Shown piece by piece: positions 34,707 to 45,804 of a stretch of 64,000 nucleotides of DNA. The position numbers and the translations under genes are program-made. The number at the start of each line of letters is the position of its first letter. Within the stretch, counting starts at the first letter, position 1. The notes under the pieces were generated by a model. That model was not told the origin of the DNA. It saw only the letters and a list, made by a program, of their open reading frames with translations, and made no database searches. Source of the DNA: Oikopleura dioica (Eukaryota > Chordata > Appendicularia > Copelata > Oikopleuridae); NCBI GenBank assembly GCA_907165135.1, contig OU015568.1, positions 1,930,501-1,994,500 on the forward strand, given 5' to 3'.

Positions 34707-37133
34707 ATGTTTTTGACGGGGCAAAATCAGCAGGCATTTCTGTACGGGCTTTTCGTACTAGTGCTGACTGTACAAGTGATTTTGCTGACCAGACACACGG
34801 AAAATGTGGAAGAGAATAAGAAACACAAAGAAGTGAAGGTGGAACAGATCAGTAGCCGCGAGGGAAGTTGTAAAGGGCTTTTATGGGAAAGGTAACAAGA
34901 TTTCGCAGAAACCATAAATCGGGACATTTTTTGTAGATTTTATTCTTTCTTGATAAAAAAAATCGAAAATGAACTTCAAATTAAATAGTTTTTTAGAGCC
35001 CAGAAACTGATCTTTGATTAAAAAAAAACAACCCTTGATAATATTTAACATGATAATTATATGTTATTAAAATAATCAAATGATAATAATTATTTTATTC
35101 TATATTCAAATTACCATATTTAGATACACTGGATCAATTTGGCCCATTCCAAAAATCCGAAGAGAAGAAAAAACCTTCACTTTTCTCGACAAAAATATCT
35201 TCATTGAGATCAAGAAAGAGTGCGAAATACTTACAGAACGACTTCTCTACTACGAAAATCTCTTGAAAGAATACACTGGGAAATGTTTCATCTCGAATTC
35301 GGGCGAAGAAAAGACATTTGCAAGCTTCGAAGGCTCTGACAAGGTCGCATCGAAAATTTCTGTCAGTTTCAAGAGCTGTTCTGAGTGGCCAAGTCAGGAA
35401 ATGAAGGAAGAGTATAAGGTCACTGTCAAAAATGGAGAGGTGAAAATTGAAGCGGCTGAAAATTGGGGAATTCTTCATGCGCTAGAAACGGTGATACAGA
35501 GTATTATTGTTGAGGAGGAGAAACCGGCGATCAAGGATGGAATAATTGAGGATGCTCCTAGGAAAGGTTTAATTTTGATTAATATCGGCGACTTATTATT
35601 TTTAGAAAAAAATATTTTCATAGTTTTTTAATAGTTTTTTTTATTTAAAAATTCTTATAAAAAACTCTCAAAAGATTCATCCATCGGGGATTGATGTTGG
35701 ACACAGCTCGTCATTACCTCCCACTGAATATCATCAAAGCTCATATAGCCGGGATGTCGATGAACAAACTCAACGTTTTTCAATGGCACATTGTCGACCG
35801 CGAATCTTTCCCATACATGGGCAAGAAATTCCCAGAACTGGCTGAAAAGGGGGCTTTTTCGATGAACCACATCTACACCATCAAAGACATCAAAGACGTA
35901 ATTGAATACGCACGAGTTCGAGGAATCCGAGTTGTTCCCGAATTCGACTCGCCTGGCCATGCAGATGCTTGGGCAAAGGGTCGACCGGAAGATTTTCTAG
36001 CGGCGTGCAACGGATATGCGAATGAAATGACGAAAAGATCGATGGATCCAAGCAACGAAGAAACTTACAAGCATTTTGACGAGCTCTGGGGAGAGTTAAG
36101 AGAGGTGTTTCACGATGAGTACATTCATCTTGGAGGGGATGAGGTGGACTCAACCTGTTATAAGCAGAATGAGAAGATTGCAAAGTTCATGATGAAGGTA
36201 CTAGATTGCTTCAGTGTACTTCCGGAATCTAGCAATTAGATGTAGTCTTTAACTTAAGCCAATTTTCTTAAAGCTAAAAATATTGGACAGGTATAAAATT
36301 ATTTGTCATAATTATGGTTTTTCTTTCGCTAACTAATAACTCGAAGAATGAAAATTTCGTTATTTCAATTTTTTAGAAAGATATAATGCGGGAAGAAGAT
36401 TTACAGCAATATTGGAATGGGCGATTATTTGAAATTTGCGAAAAGAACAAATTCAAATACATGGTCTGGGAGGAAGCTTGGTACAATGGATTTCCTGAAG
36501 ACGAGGAGCTCGGATTGAACATAAAAGAAAACTCAATAATTGGGATTTGGAAGGACTTTGCTCAGTGGGACTGGAAGCAAACTCTCATGAATGATTTTGA
36601 AAATAGAATGAACTTTTCATAGGAAAGAAATTTTTCAAACTCATAAAAGGAAAACGACTTCAGGCGGTTATAAATCAATCTTGCTGGCTCCGTGGTATCT
36701 CGACTGGGGACAGAACTGGGACATCTCTAATAAGGGTTGGGAATATTTCTACAGCGTGGATATGGAGAAGTATCCAGTCAAGCCTGAGCTGAAGGAATTG
36801 TTCATTGGTGGCTCTGCGGCGTTATGGGCAGAATATGTTGATGCTACTCAAAGGTACTTACTTCCAAAAGACTCCGAGGACTAAAATAGCGAAATCATTT
36901 TTAGCTTGTCACAAACATACCCTCGTCTAAGCGCTACTGCCGAGAAGCTCTGGTCTTTCGATACCAAAAGCACCCCTGGAGAAAACGAGTTTACACGCCT
37001 TGCGGATTTTCGTTGCAAAATGATGTCACGTGGAATCCCTGTAGCTGCAAGAATTACATTCAAAAAGCGACCAGATAGAATGTACTGGAATCATTGCCAG
37101 AAGCCCTTCACGTACGACCTCCATTTACTGTAA
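34707..37133 (+). CDS. HEX-like: Beta-N-acetylhexosaminidase, GH20, membrane-anchored
   Basis: Six exons (34707-34891, 35124-35561, 35675-36197, 36377-36605, 36664-36853, 36905-37133) sum to 597 residues with no frame break. GH20 hallmarks are RGLMLDTARHYLPL, FQWHIVDRESFPY, VVPEFDSPGHADAW and HLGGDEVDSTC, in which the Asp-Glu pair is the catalytic pair, then SAALWAEYVDATQ. The family removes terminal GlcNAc or GalNAc from glycans and glycolipids. Unlike lysosomal HexA/B, the N-terminus has no clear cleavable signal but a hydrophobic anchor (FLYGLFVLVLTVQVILL) after ten residues, which suggests a type II membrane enzyme of the Golgi or surface. Two introns, 35562-35674 and 36606-36663, only keep the frame with GA-AG ends. 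Confidence 0.93.
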
Positions 37134-37553
37134 ATAATTTTTAAATATTGAAAGTTCATGATGCTGCTAAAAAATACTATTACTGTCTGGGAACCAATAA
37201 TACGCCGTAATTATCAATAATAAAGATATGCTCAATTACTTCCGATTTATGATCATTACGTAATATCAAAACGTAAAGTCGTAAAATAGAAATAATAACT
37301 TCATCTGTTGGCATAGAAAATCAGCCACCCAAAGATGAAATGACGCAATTCTTGAGCTAAAATCACAATGGCGAACACGCCGGGTCACTTGATCAATCTC
37401 CATTTTTTTTTCTCGTGAGGACAAATATTTTTATCGGCGCAATATAAAAGCGAATGTTCTAGCGCGCTTTTTATACTAAAGACACAAAAGAACCAAAAAT
37501 CTTCAAGGAAAAAAAGAGAGAGAATCGATCATTTATTCGAAATCAATAAATTC
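37134..37553. other. Intergenic stretch
   Basis: Short AT-rich spacer holding the 3' end of the hexosaminidase gene and the promoter side of the carrier gene. AATAAA variants occur near 37200. No exon is supported. Confidence 0.5.
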
Positions 37554-38863
37554 ATGGCAGAAGCAGCTAAAGTCAATCGTGAGTACAAATAACTTCATGA
37601 ATCTTGAGAATCTGACTGTACGTGGGGATGAGTACGTGATTTCCTCTCAGAGAAATTGTGCTATCTTTTGGTAATTTTTTTTTCTAGACTAATCTTTATT
37701 TACAGTCCGGTTTTCAAAGAGGGAAATCTAGTTGAGAGAAATTTACCGAGAAAATACTATGGAAAATGAATGTACAGTATTTCATGACAGATTTTTGTAT
37801 TTTCAATCTATTTTTTTGTTTAGCAAAACCTGGAAAAATCGACTGGAATGAAATTCTCGACAAGGCAACAAAACGAGCGCTTGGATCTGGCGGCGCTGGC
37901 GCCTCCGCCATGGTGGTGCAGGTTTGCTCCCTGATGTGGATGCGCACAATCATGAACTATCAATACCGCTATGGAACTTCAACCGCTGAAGCTGCTAGAC
38001 TTCTTTACAAACAAGGAGGAATCCGGAGATTTTACAGAGGAGTTGGGCCAGCTCTGCTTCAGGGACCGCTGAGTAGGTTCAGTGATACAGGCTCGGGTCT
38101 TTTTTGTCTTTGAAATCTTGCGATCAAAATTTTTGGAATTTTTTCATCATTTTTATTTACAAAAAAAAACCCGCGAAAAAGCCGCCAATGCGGGAATGCT
38201 GACAATAATGAACAACCATCCCGCCTTTATCGACCTTCCTATGACCGTCAAAACCGTCGGTGCTTCAGCAGCAGCTGCATCGATGCGAGTTGCCTTGATG
38301 CCAATCGATACGCTAAAAACAACAATGCAAGTTGAGGGCAAAGACGGGCTAAAACTGTTGCGTCAGAAAGGTAAACTTGGCCACGCGTGCCGATGAGGTC
38401 AAATAAGGGCGATTTTTCTAGTTGCGAAATCACCCACAGCTTTGTGGCATGGAAGCATGGGCGCGATGAGTGCTACGTTTGTTGGTCACTATCCGTGGTT
38501 TGCCACGTACAATACGCTTCAAGAAAAGATTCCAACGCCAGAAGGAACTGCTCAAAAGCTCCTTCGAAATGCCGGAATCGGTTTCGCTGCCTCGCTCGTT
38601 TCTGATACCAGTTCTAACTCTCTTCGAGTTCTCAAGGTTCCTTTCTTTTTCTTGCCATTTCTCCTTACTTTTTTTTTATAAAGACGTACCGACAAACAAA
38701 TGCAGAAAAAATTGGCTATGCTCAGTGCGCCAAAAATATCATCGAAAAAGAAGGACTCGTTGGACTTTTTGGCCGTGGACTCAAAACTAGAATTCTCACC
38801 AATGGAATACAATCAATGATGTTCAGCGTATTGTGGAAATATTTTGAAGGCAAACGATCATAA
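37554..38863 (+). CDS. Mitochondrial carrier (SLC25 family)
   Basis: The start exon encodes MAEAAKVN and splices in phase to PKPGKIDW. Three carrier-like repeats can be traced: VQVCSLMWMRTIM with YKQGGIRRFYRGVGPALLQG, then RVALMPIDTLKTTMQVEG with WHGSMGAMSATFVGHYPWF, then SDTSSNSLRVLKTYRQ with KEGLVGLFGRGLKTRILTNG. The signature PxDxxK is intact only in the second repeat (PIDTLK); the first and third are degenerate, so this is a divergent carrier. It would sit in the mitochondrial inner membrane; the substrate cannot be told. Introns are short and GT-AG. It ends KYFEGKRS, with AATAAA at about 38907. Confidence 0.82.
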
Positions 38864-39047
38864 CTTTTTTTTACTGTAACTGCCCTGTAGAAAATATAAT
38901 CTAAGAAATAAAGAGAAAACTGAGATTTCATACCTTTTACGTCTAGGTACGATCTTCTCGCTCGATTTATTTGGAGCATGAAATTTGAAGTGGAGCATGA
39001 ACGGGAGCTCGATATAAGAACGAACCCAGGCTTTTTCTTATCTAAAA

Positions 39048-39725
39048 ATGAGCTTACACATACGGGACGTTCTGACAGTCCTCGAAACATACTCGAAGTA
39101 CACGAGAGATGACCTGAAAAGAAAAATGCAAAAGAAAACGCTCCACAAAAATAAACAAATGGGTGAATTGCTCGAAGAAGCTCTTCGTGTCAGCCCTCGA
39201 CTTCTGATCAAGGGAGATATTCCTTGCCAAATGGAAATCGACCTGAAAGTGATGGTGAAGGCAATCCAACAAATTCTGATGAAAGGAGAGATGGACGAAA
39301 TACAGCTGAAAGTTTCTGTGTCTGCTCAACTCAAGCGAATCGAGTTCGAGGAGAAATCTTTTGAAGCGAAATTGAACGAAACCGAAGCAGCCATCAAAGA
39401 AAATGATAAAGAGCTAGAATCTCTGAAACTCAAGCGGAGCAAATTGAACGCCAGGAAGACTCAGTATCAAGAAAAGCTCAAGATTTTAGCGACGACAAAA
39501 GAAGCGTTGAAGAAAAAGGGAACCCTCTCAAGCAAAAAAGATACAGCAGAAGAGAACTCCTGCAAAATTTGTTACGAGCGCTTTGACAAAAATCTTCACC
39601 ATCTCTCCTGTATCACGAAATGCTTTCATACCTTTTGCCATTCCTGTCTAATTTCTCTCGAGCCCAAGAACTGCCCGAACTGCCGGGAGACTTTCAATGA
39701 AGACGAGATCCGAAAACTTTTTTGA
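39048..39725 (+). CDS. Coiled-coil RING-finger protein
   Basis: A single-exon gene of 225 residues. Residues about 95-165 form a charged coiled coil (LNETEAAIKENDKELESLKL). A C3HC4 RING is at the C-terminus (CKIC, ITKCFH, FCHSC, CPNC). The protein is therefore a likely E3 ubiquitin ligase, but the family cannot be named. AATAAA follows the stop by about 16 bp. The lack of introns in a genome where most genes have them is mildly unusual. Confidence 0.8.
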   Translation: MSLHIRDVLTVLETYSKYTRDDLKRKMQKKTLHKNKQMGELLEEALRVSPRLLIKGDIPCQMEIDLKVMVKAIQQILMKGEMDEIQLKVSVSAQLKRIEFEEKSFEAKLNETEAAIKENDKELESLKLKRSKLNARKTQYQEKLKILATTKEALKKKGTLSSKKDTAEENSCKICYERFDKNLHHLSCITKCFHTFCHSCLISLEPKNCPNCRETFNEDEIRKLF

Positions 39726-40138
39726 TCCTATTGAAGAGGAATAAACCCTTTGATTTCTCAGAAAACTTGTGCGTTATTTATTTACAGCGCTGTAATTGAA
39801 ATAAAACAGATAAGTTTCATAAGAAAAAACTTTTTTTGTTAATTTTTTGGGGAGATATTGAGTCAACTTATTTTTTCGGATGCACACTTGAATTCAAAAA
39901 AAGCTAAATGCAAGTGCAGTTCCACTCGTTAGTGCTTGATTTGGTCATTTTTTCGTAACTCTATCTCCACATCTTACAGTCAATGAGTCAGGAGAGTAAG
40001 AATACAGGGCAATACAGTCGGAAAATGACCCGGGAATTTACACCGTCCATAAAAAGAGCAGATGAACCTCGATACTGAAAACTATCACTTTTTCTTATTC
40101 TTCGGTTTTCCCTCTTTTCAGAAACTGGAACTCGACCG
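39726..40138. other. Intergenic stretch
   Basis: Contains the poly(A) signal of the RING gene. An open frame continues on the minus strand through about 40000-40110 next to a TTTTCAG acceptor, possibly a 3' exon of the small gene at 40139-40264, but this is not settled. Confidence 0.4.
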
Positions 40139-40264
40139 TTAGATGGCGCCAGAGGACGGACGATAGCGACTCGATCTGTCGAACTTCCTGGGCGCGAAGA
40201 CGTTTCGAGATGGAACGGGTTGGGGAGGCTGTGAGACGCATGGGCACGCATCCGAACTACCCAT
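40139..40264 (-). CDS. Putative 41-residue protein, N-terminal Met-Gly
   Basis: I do not recognise it. The ATG at 40264 lies 13 bases after a TTTTCAG acceptor, as in other trans-spliced genes here. The product begins MGSSDACPC, so Gly-2 and the nearby cysteines could be lipidated, and continues Pro/Arg/Ser-rich (PQPVPSRNVFAPRKFDRSSR). The GC content is clearly above that of the flanks. It may be the first exon of a longer gene. Confidence 0.4.
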   Translation of the reverse strand: MGSSDACPCVSQPPQPVPSRNVFAPRKFDRSSRYRPSSGAI

Positions 40265-40681
40265 TGCAAAGTTTAATCTGAAAAGAAACGCTTTTGATAT
40301 TATCTCTTCAAAAAACATCATTTTTTACCTGAAAAAATCAGATTTTTTTCCTGACTAAAGAAATCCATTCGGAAAAAATTCTTTTATCCGGCAATGAAGC
40401 ATTGGAAAACCGCGCGCTGAAAAGCTTTCGTAAATATTTTTGACTTTTTTCATTATGCTAACATAAAGAAAATCGAAATCCATGTTGGTTATTTTATAAT
40501 TGGTGTGTTTTGATAAGCAATTATGAACTCGTGTTAATTTTCTTCAAATATTTTCGAAACTAAGAGTAACTCTTATTGAAGGTGGCAATTGTTCTTTCGG
40601 TTATGCAAATGTCAGAAAAGTTTCAGTTCAAATTACCGTTTTAGATCTGAAAGGACAGCTAAAAGAGAGACAACATCAGTC

Positions 40682-42348
40682 ATGTTACTCAAGATCTACT
40701 TCTTGATATTCGCGATAGAAGCTCAACGTGGGGACATAAGAGATGATTGCCCGTAAGTTAATTCGATATCATCATCTGTATAGGAGTCACTTTCAGTGAT
40801 GCTGAACTAGGGGAAGTTTGCTTTGATTTTTGTGAGGAAAAATACATAAAATGTTTGAGCGATTGCACCAGCTCATATTGTGAGCTTGAGTGTGCTCCTG
40901 TCCTTACAGGTAAAAAAATTTTGAGAGAGCTTATTGACTGAAGTTAAGATTGTTACACTGCATGCCCTTGCTTTCGTGATTGTCCTGAGGGCTGTGAAAA
41001 CTGTCCGAATAGCATTTGCCTATGCGTGGACCCCGAAAACAATCCGTACACAAAGCAATGTTCAAAAGCCGCTTTCACTAGGCTTGATTTATGTCTCGAA
41101 AGCTGTTACCTCGACAAAAACTGCATGGACGACTGCCTCGACAACTACAAAGAGGAAATAGATTATTGTCCTTGCATGAAAAACTGCCCTATGGGATGCT
41201 CTTGCGAAGGGGGATACACTTGCCCAGAGCATGTGACTGTTCTTTGTCAGAGTCGATCTGAAGACATTGAGATTTGGCGCTATACAAATATCAATTATGT
41301 CATTTCAACGGACGGAAAGTTCAAAGTTGTAGAAAAAATTTTCATATTGTCTTAAAAACTTAGGAAAACCGATTTTATGAGGTCCCACAAACGAGCACAT
41401 ACCCTTATCTTGAATGGTCTGGTCATGCGATTCTTCGAGGAGAGGTTTACTTTTTTGGCTCGAGATCTGAGCTCACAAAGAAGGTTTGAATTAATTAATT
41501 TTGTTAGTAAAGATCGTTTAGATTGCAAAACTCTCTGGTTGCCGAATAGAAACGACGAAAAAACAGCTATTGAATGCGTTCGACACAGCTTATGGCTCTC
41601 TTGTTTCTTTGACCGGTGGTGAAATGGTCATTTTATGCCAGGGAAGCACAAAAAACTGTGAAAGTTTTGATGGTGAAAAGAGTCAATCCATTGTTTCAAC
41701 AAAAGTTCAACATGAATCTGCTTGCATGGCGCAGTATAAAAACGCTCCGATTATAGTCGGCTCACACTCTCCTCGTTCAAATCGCGTTGAAATTTATACT
41801 CCAAGGTATTTTCACAGTTCTTTTTCATGTAAAGGAAGACTTAAGCTCGCAAACATTTGCCTGGGAAGACGCAACTGCTCATCCGGAGAATATATTTTCT
41901 CAAACATGTCTCTCTGTAATTAACGGAGTTCTTACTATCGGTGGATATTTGAATGAAATCGATGATGGACCAACAAGAAATATTTACCTCTACCGGGATG
42001 ATCAATGGAGTCTTGTTGGAGAACTACAATATGTTTTTTTTCATTGCATTTTTTTCTAACAAAACTTTCTTAGTTTAATCGGTTTGGCTCTTCGATTTAC
42101 TTTGGAGATTATTTTCTTGTATTTGGTGGGAATTATGGAACAAAGTGAGCAATAAATCAATAGTTTTTTTTAAAAACAGTGAATTAAGCTACGTCGAAAA
42201 AGTCATCTGGGATGGTCAAAATGTTACTTCTTCGACAGTCATCAACATTCATGAAGGCGATTGCCGCCGTCCGATCATTTTCGAATCTGATCCTGATGTT
42301 TGTTCAGAGAACTGTCAAGATTTCTGCTATTACCAATATGAAGGTTGA
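40682..42348 (+). CDS. Secreted cysteine-rich protein with kelch-like propeller (copy 1)
   Basis: The first exon encodes a signal peptide (MLLKIYFLIFAIEAQRGD) and splices in phase to a cysteine-dense region: ELGEVCFDFCEEKYIKC, CPCFRDCPEGCENC, LCLESCYLDKNCMDDC and CPCMKNCPMGCSCEGG. The remaining exons carry four or more propeller-type strands (for example HAILRGEVYFFGSRSELTKK, LVSLTGGEMVILCQGS, LTIGGYLNEIDD). I cannot name the family. The closest relatives in this window are the copies at 55-59 kb and 62.5-64 kb. The protein is likely secreted, with disulfide-bonded repeats in front of a beta-propeller. Introns are 40-60 nt. Confidence 0.7.
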
Positions 42349-42630
42349 ATAAACTAAACGAAAAAGGGATTCGGCTTCATTTTATCCAAGACCTCATTTC
42401 GGCAATATTCGGACGAAGAACAACTTCATCCTCGCTTTCCATAGCTCTCCCAATACGGTGTCATCCAAATTTTCCAGAATCATCTCACGAGAACAAGATC
42501 GTTATAAATTTTTGTCTGGGGTGATGTCTCCTCGTCACCAAGGAGAATATCTTCCTTGATGGTACAGGGAACACCGTATGGTATCGTTAGTATCATTCGA
42601 CCGTCACAGTTTGAAATAACTGCTCTTGCT

Positions 42631-43050
42631 CAGGGTCCAAAAAAAGTGAGATGAAGGTGAGGTGATTTTCAAAAAAAGTGCACTTTTAGGTCACCTTAAA
42701 AATCGCTTTTTCACAAAAGTTGAAAGTGAAGTGAAGGTGAGGTCATTGCCCAAAAAAGTTCACCTTTAGGTGCACCTTAAAAATGCTTTTTTCAAAAAAG
42801 TCTTAGGTGAGGTGATTTCTGCGAAAAAGTGCATCTTAAATAGGCAATTTTCAAAAAATTTTTAGGTGAAGCGGATGAAGTGAAGGTGATAAAATTTTCC
42901 AAAAAGTGCACCTCTTGACCTTCACCCCCTTAAGTGCACCTTCGAAGTGACCTTTTTGAAAGATTTAAAGGTGAGGTGGGTGAAGTGATAATTTCACTTT
43001 CGATTATTTTCCAAAAAGTGCACCCTAAAGTGAGGTGATTTCGAACCCTG
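42631..43050. mobile_element. hAT-like non-autonomous element with 8-bp target duplication
   Basis: The element starts CAGGGTCC and ends in GGAACCCTG-type inverse (CGAACCCTG). It is flanked by CTCTTGCT (42623-42630) and CACTTGCT (43051-43058), an 8-bp duplication with one mismatch. Inside are degenerate repeats of AAGTGCACCTT and AGGTGAGGTGAAG on both strands, with no coding capacity. Confidence 0.75.
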
Positions 43051-43322
43051 CACTTGCTTGTAAAGATCTCTGCTCTTCACAATTTTAAAGTACTCACTGG
43101 TCATTTTGCCTAGTCAGAACAACAGTCAACAACAGAATGCCGTGACGTTTCTGTGAATTCCGGTGTTGGCATATTACGGTCTCTTTTCCATGATAAAAAC
43201 ATCCACGCTTAAATTTCCATGGTAAAATGGATGACCCGGAACCACAGATTTCGGGAATAAATTTGGCCAGCGCTTCACCACAGTCGTATTAAAAGGACGC
43301 AATGACACCTTTCAGCAACAAA

Positions 43323-43817
43323 ATGTTCAACCTTAACATGGTCAAATCATTGTTCTTGCTTATTCACTTTGCTTCGGCGGAGAGTCTCTTCATCAAGTTA
43401 CAACTGCCTCGGTTTGAAAAACTGGTCGGTTCGGAGATCGATTTGAGCGGCCCGATCGCAGTCCAGTCTAAAAATGACTGTATAAGCCTCTGTCGATCGA
43501 CATCTCTATTCATCAGCCCGACTAGACAATACGATTCTTCATGTGACTCGCTGGAAATCTACAATAACGGAAAATGCTCTCTCAATAAAATTCCCTCCCT
43601 GGAAAAATTCATCGTCGACAAAACCGGATCTCGCGCCCTATCCTGCAACTTTCTCTGCGGATTGATGTCTGATTGTAAGGTCGTTCAAACCGAGACCAAG
43701 ACAACGACCAGAATGACTTACAAGACCTGTTCATTTTTCAACGGAATAGGTCAAATCCAGCGAACAAAGTTAGCTGTGGAAATTGAAGTCAAAAGAAGCA
43801 AATTTTATGAAAAATGA
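43323..43817 (+). CDS. Secreted apple/PAN-like cysteine protein
   Basis: A single exon of 164 residues. I chose the ATG at 43323 because a TTTCAG acceptor ends eight bases before it; another in-frame ATG lies seven codons upstream. A signal peptide follows (NMVKSLFLLIHFASAES). The body has NDCISLCRST, then SSCDSLEIYNNGKCSL, then CNFLCGLMSDCKVV and YKTCSFFNGIG, a pattern like one apple/PAN domain plus an extra cysteine pair. Apple domains bind proteins or carbohydrates outside cells. The assignment rests on cysteine spacing only. AATAAA lies about 30 bp after the stop. Confidence 0.6.
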   Translation: MFNLNMVKSLFLLIHFASAESLFIKLQLPRFEKLVGSEIDLSGPIAVQSKNDCISLCRSTSLFISPTRQYDSSCDSLEIYNNGKCSLNKIPSLEKFIVDKTGSRALSCNFLCGLMSDCKVVQTETKTTTRMTYKTCSFFNGIGQIQRTKLAVEIEVKRSKFYEK

Positions 43818-43961
43818 TACTTTTGAAATGAAGCCGAATTAATAAAGCAATTTGCAAACGAATTTCTCATATTTGGTTCATTGTTAAAAGAAACAGTCGA
43901 TTAGTAGTTGTCCGTTTTTGGATAAAAAGCGCAGAAAATACTTTATACAGTATAAAGCCGG

Positions 43962-44902
43962 CTACTTGACTCGCTTGGCCGAACTAGTCACTTGAACCTT
44001 CGTCAACTTCGCATACGCGCTCAAGGTGTACTTAAAGCAATAGTTCAAACAGTCCAATCAAAAATAAATCAACTTACGTTTCTGTCTTCATATTTGACCT
44101 TTTTGCTTCCAAGGGGCTCCATTTCGGCGATTTGCGCGTCTGTGACGTCGATGTATCGCTGGTCTTGTCCATCTTTGGCGATGATTTCGCGATTACGACC
44201 GCCATCAGATGACTTTTCCTCTCGTCTTAATTGAGTTCATTTATTATGATTTTTCCGTTCTCAATCATTTTTGTTAGTCAATTTAATTAATTTTATGATA
44301 ATTCATAAAAAATGATAAATATGATGGTTTCTTAGTGTAATAATGTGGTTAGAATGACTATTCTTAATTTAAAGTCTCATGATAAATTGGCATGATATTA
44401 ATCACTTATTTAGTAATCTAAATTCCTACTATGCCTACTATTCCTACTATTCCTACAGTAGGAATAGTAAAACTCCTTTAAATTCCTCCTTTGCTAAAAT
44501 CCTTACTTGGGTATCAGACCACGTCTAAAATATATTTTCAAAAATGTTCTTGACTTTCAAAGATTTCACCTTGCTAAAACTGGCTTCGCAGAGACTGATG
44601 ATCCACCATTGTCTTCAAATCCAGATTCGCTATCTGTCACCGCAGCTTAAAAAAGAAGCATATTTAGCATTTTTGCCGAATGTCAGCCCAAAGGTTCTTT
44701 TCCAGAACCCCTGTTTAGTCTCAATTGTGCAATAAAAACGATCATAAAATGATAAATTTCATGACTATAGTTCGAGACTATTCTTGTAGCCCTCATATTT
44801 CTTACCTTTCCAGTATAATTTAGGCGCAACATATCCGTCACTATCTGTTTCTCCTCCAACTCCCATTGGTGGTGCGGCGGCCTCATCTTCAAATCGGCTC
44901 AT
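43962..44902 (-). CDS. Unknown acidic protein, multi-exon
   Basis: I do not recognise this gene. The ATG at 44902 follows a TTTGAAG acceptor by 12 bases. Exon 1 reads MSRFEDEAAAPPMGVGGETD to LYWKG. A second exon reads GFWKRTF, a third AVTDSESGFEDNGGSS to PVLAR, then EEKSSDGGRNREIIAKDGQD to KVKYEDRN, then YTLSAYAKLTKVQVTSS to a TAG at 43964-43962. Exons 3-5 join with good GT-AG ends; the exon 2 to 3 junction needs a GG-AG intron and is less sure. Ser/Asp/Glu richness and lack of a signal peptide suggest a nuclear or cytoplasmic protein. It is head to head with the LYR gene. Confidence 0.5.
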
Positions 44903-45214
44903 AATATTGAATATCTTCAAAAAAAAAAATTCTTTAGTAAAACATGAAGGGTACATTATTAAATCAGATGTATAAGCAGTCTTTATCTCTCTAAAAAAGT
45001 ATAAACTGACAAAAAGAGAAGTGCGTTTTTCTCTAAAGATAAAAAGCCAAAATCTAAGAAGTAGACGCCTTTTTAAGTAAACATTTCTCAAGTCATCGTA
45101 AAAGGTAATGCCTAGTGAGTAGGTCCCGTGGACTTTTACGATTATTACTTCACCAGTCATTATATTTAACGCGGCGGATTTGAAATTGAAAAACGCAAAT
45201 GCAATTTAATTGAG

Positions 45215-45775
45215 GTCAATAAGGTCAGAAGCTTGTTTCGATGGAAAGTTTATTCTCGAGGAAACAGAGCATTGAAATCTCTAGTGCAGCTGCTCGTTGA
45301 CTCCAAAGAAGAATTCACGTAAACAGAAGACGAGCGTAAAAACTATGAAAAGTAGAAAGACGATGATGTTGTCAATAGTTTGGTTCTTATTTTGTAAGCT
45401 TTCAACCCTTTACCATACTGAGATTCCATCTGCTTTAATATCTGACGCTGGTACTTTCTTGGAGAAAACAATCAAGTTCAAGTGCAGACTGTAGAGTGTG
45501 TGGCGCGATAAGCCGCCGGTCGCTACAGTACTCGTTCAGCGCTAGAATCATCATCTGATAAAACTGCGTTCTTTTGCGTTCTGCAATAAACGATTCTCTA
45601 GAATGTTGTTTTCTTAGTCTTTTTTTCACAGAAACCTTCTCAGTTCACCCGAAGCCTTGAAAGGAGCATGGCAGCAGGTAAAAATAATTAAATCTATTCA
45701 ATGAATATTTTTCTTTTCTTCTCAAAGGGAACAGTTCGCAATTTCTACGAGCTCGAGCGACAGCTCTACCAATAG
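45215..45775 (+). CDS. LYR-motif protein, LYRM2-like (5' end unresolved)
   Basis: Three segments splice in phase: VRSLFRWKVYSRGNRALKSL to DSKEEF, then NLLSSPEALKGAWQQ, then GTVRNFYELERQLYQ and TAG. They align with LYRM2, where LLYRRIL, AREEF, a short variable block and ITQGNMQLKELEKTL occur in the same order. The LYR triplet itself reads LFR. LYR proteins are small mitochondrial factors that bind acyl-ACP and assist Fe-S cluster or respiratory complex assembly. No in-frame ATG is present before position 45215; a tiny upstream exon must supply it, or the reading frame is entered by splicing that I could not see. Confidence 0.6.
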
Positions 45776-45804
45776 ATGGGTTGAGTCCAAGGCAGACCTC
45801 CCGA

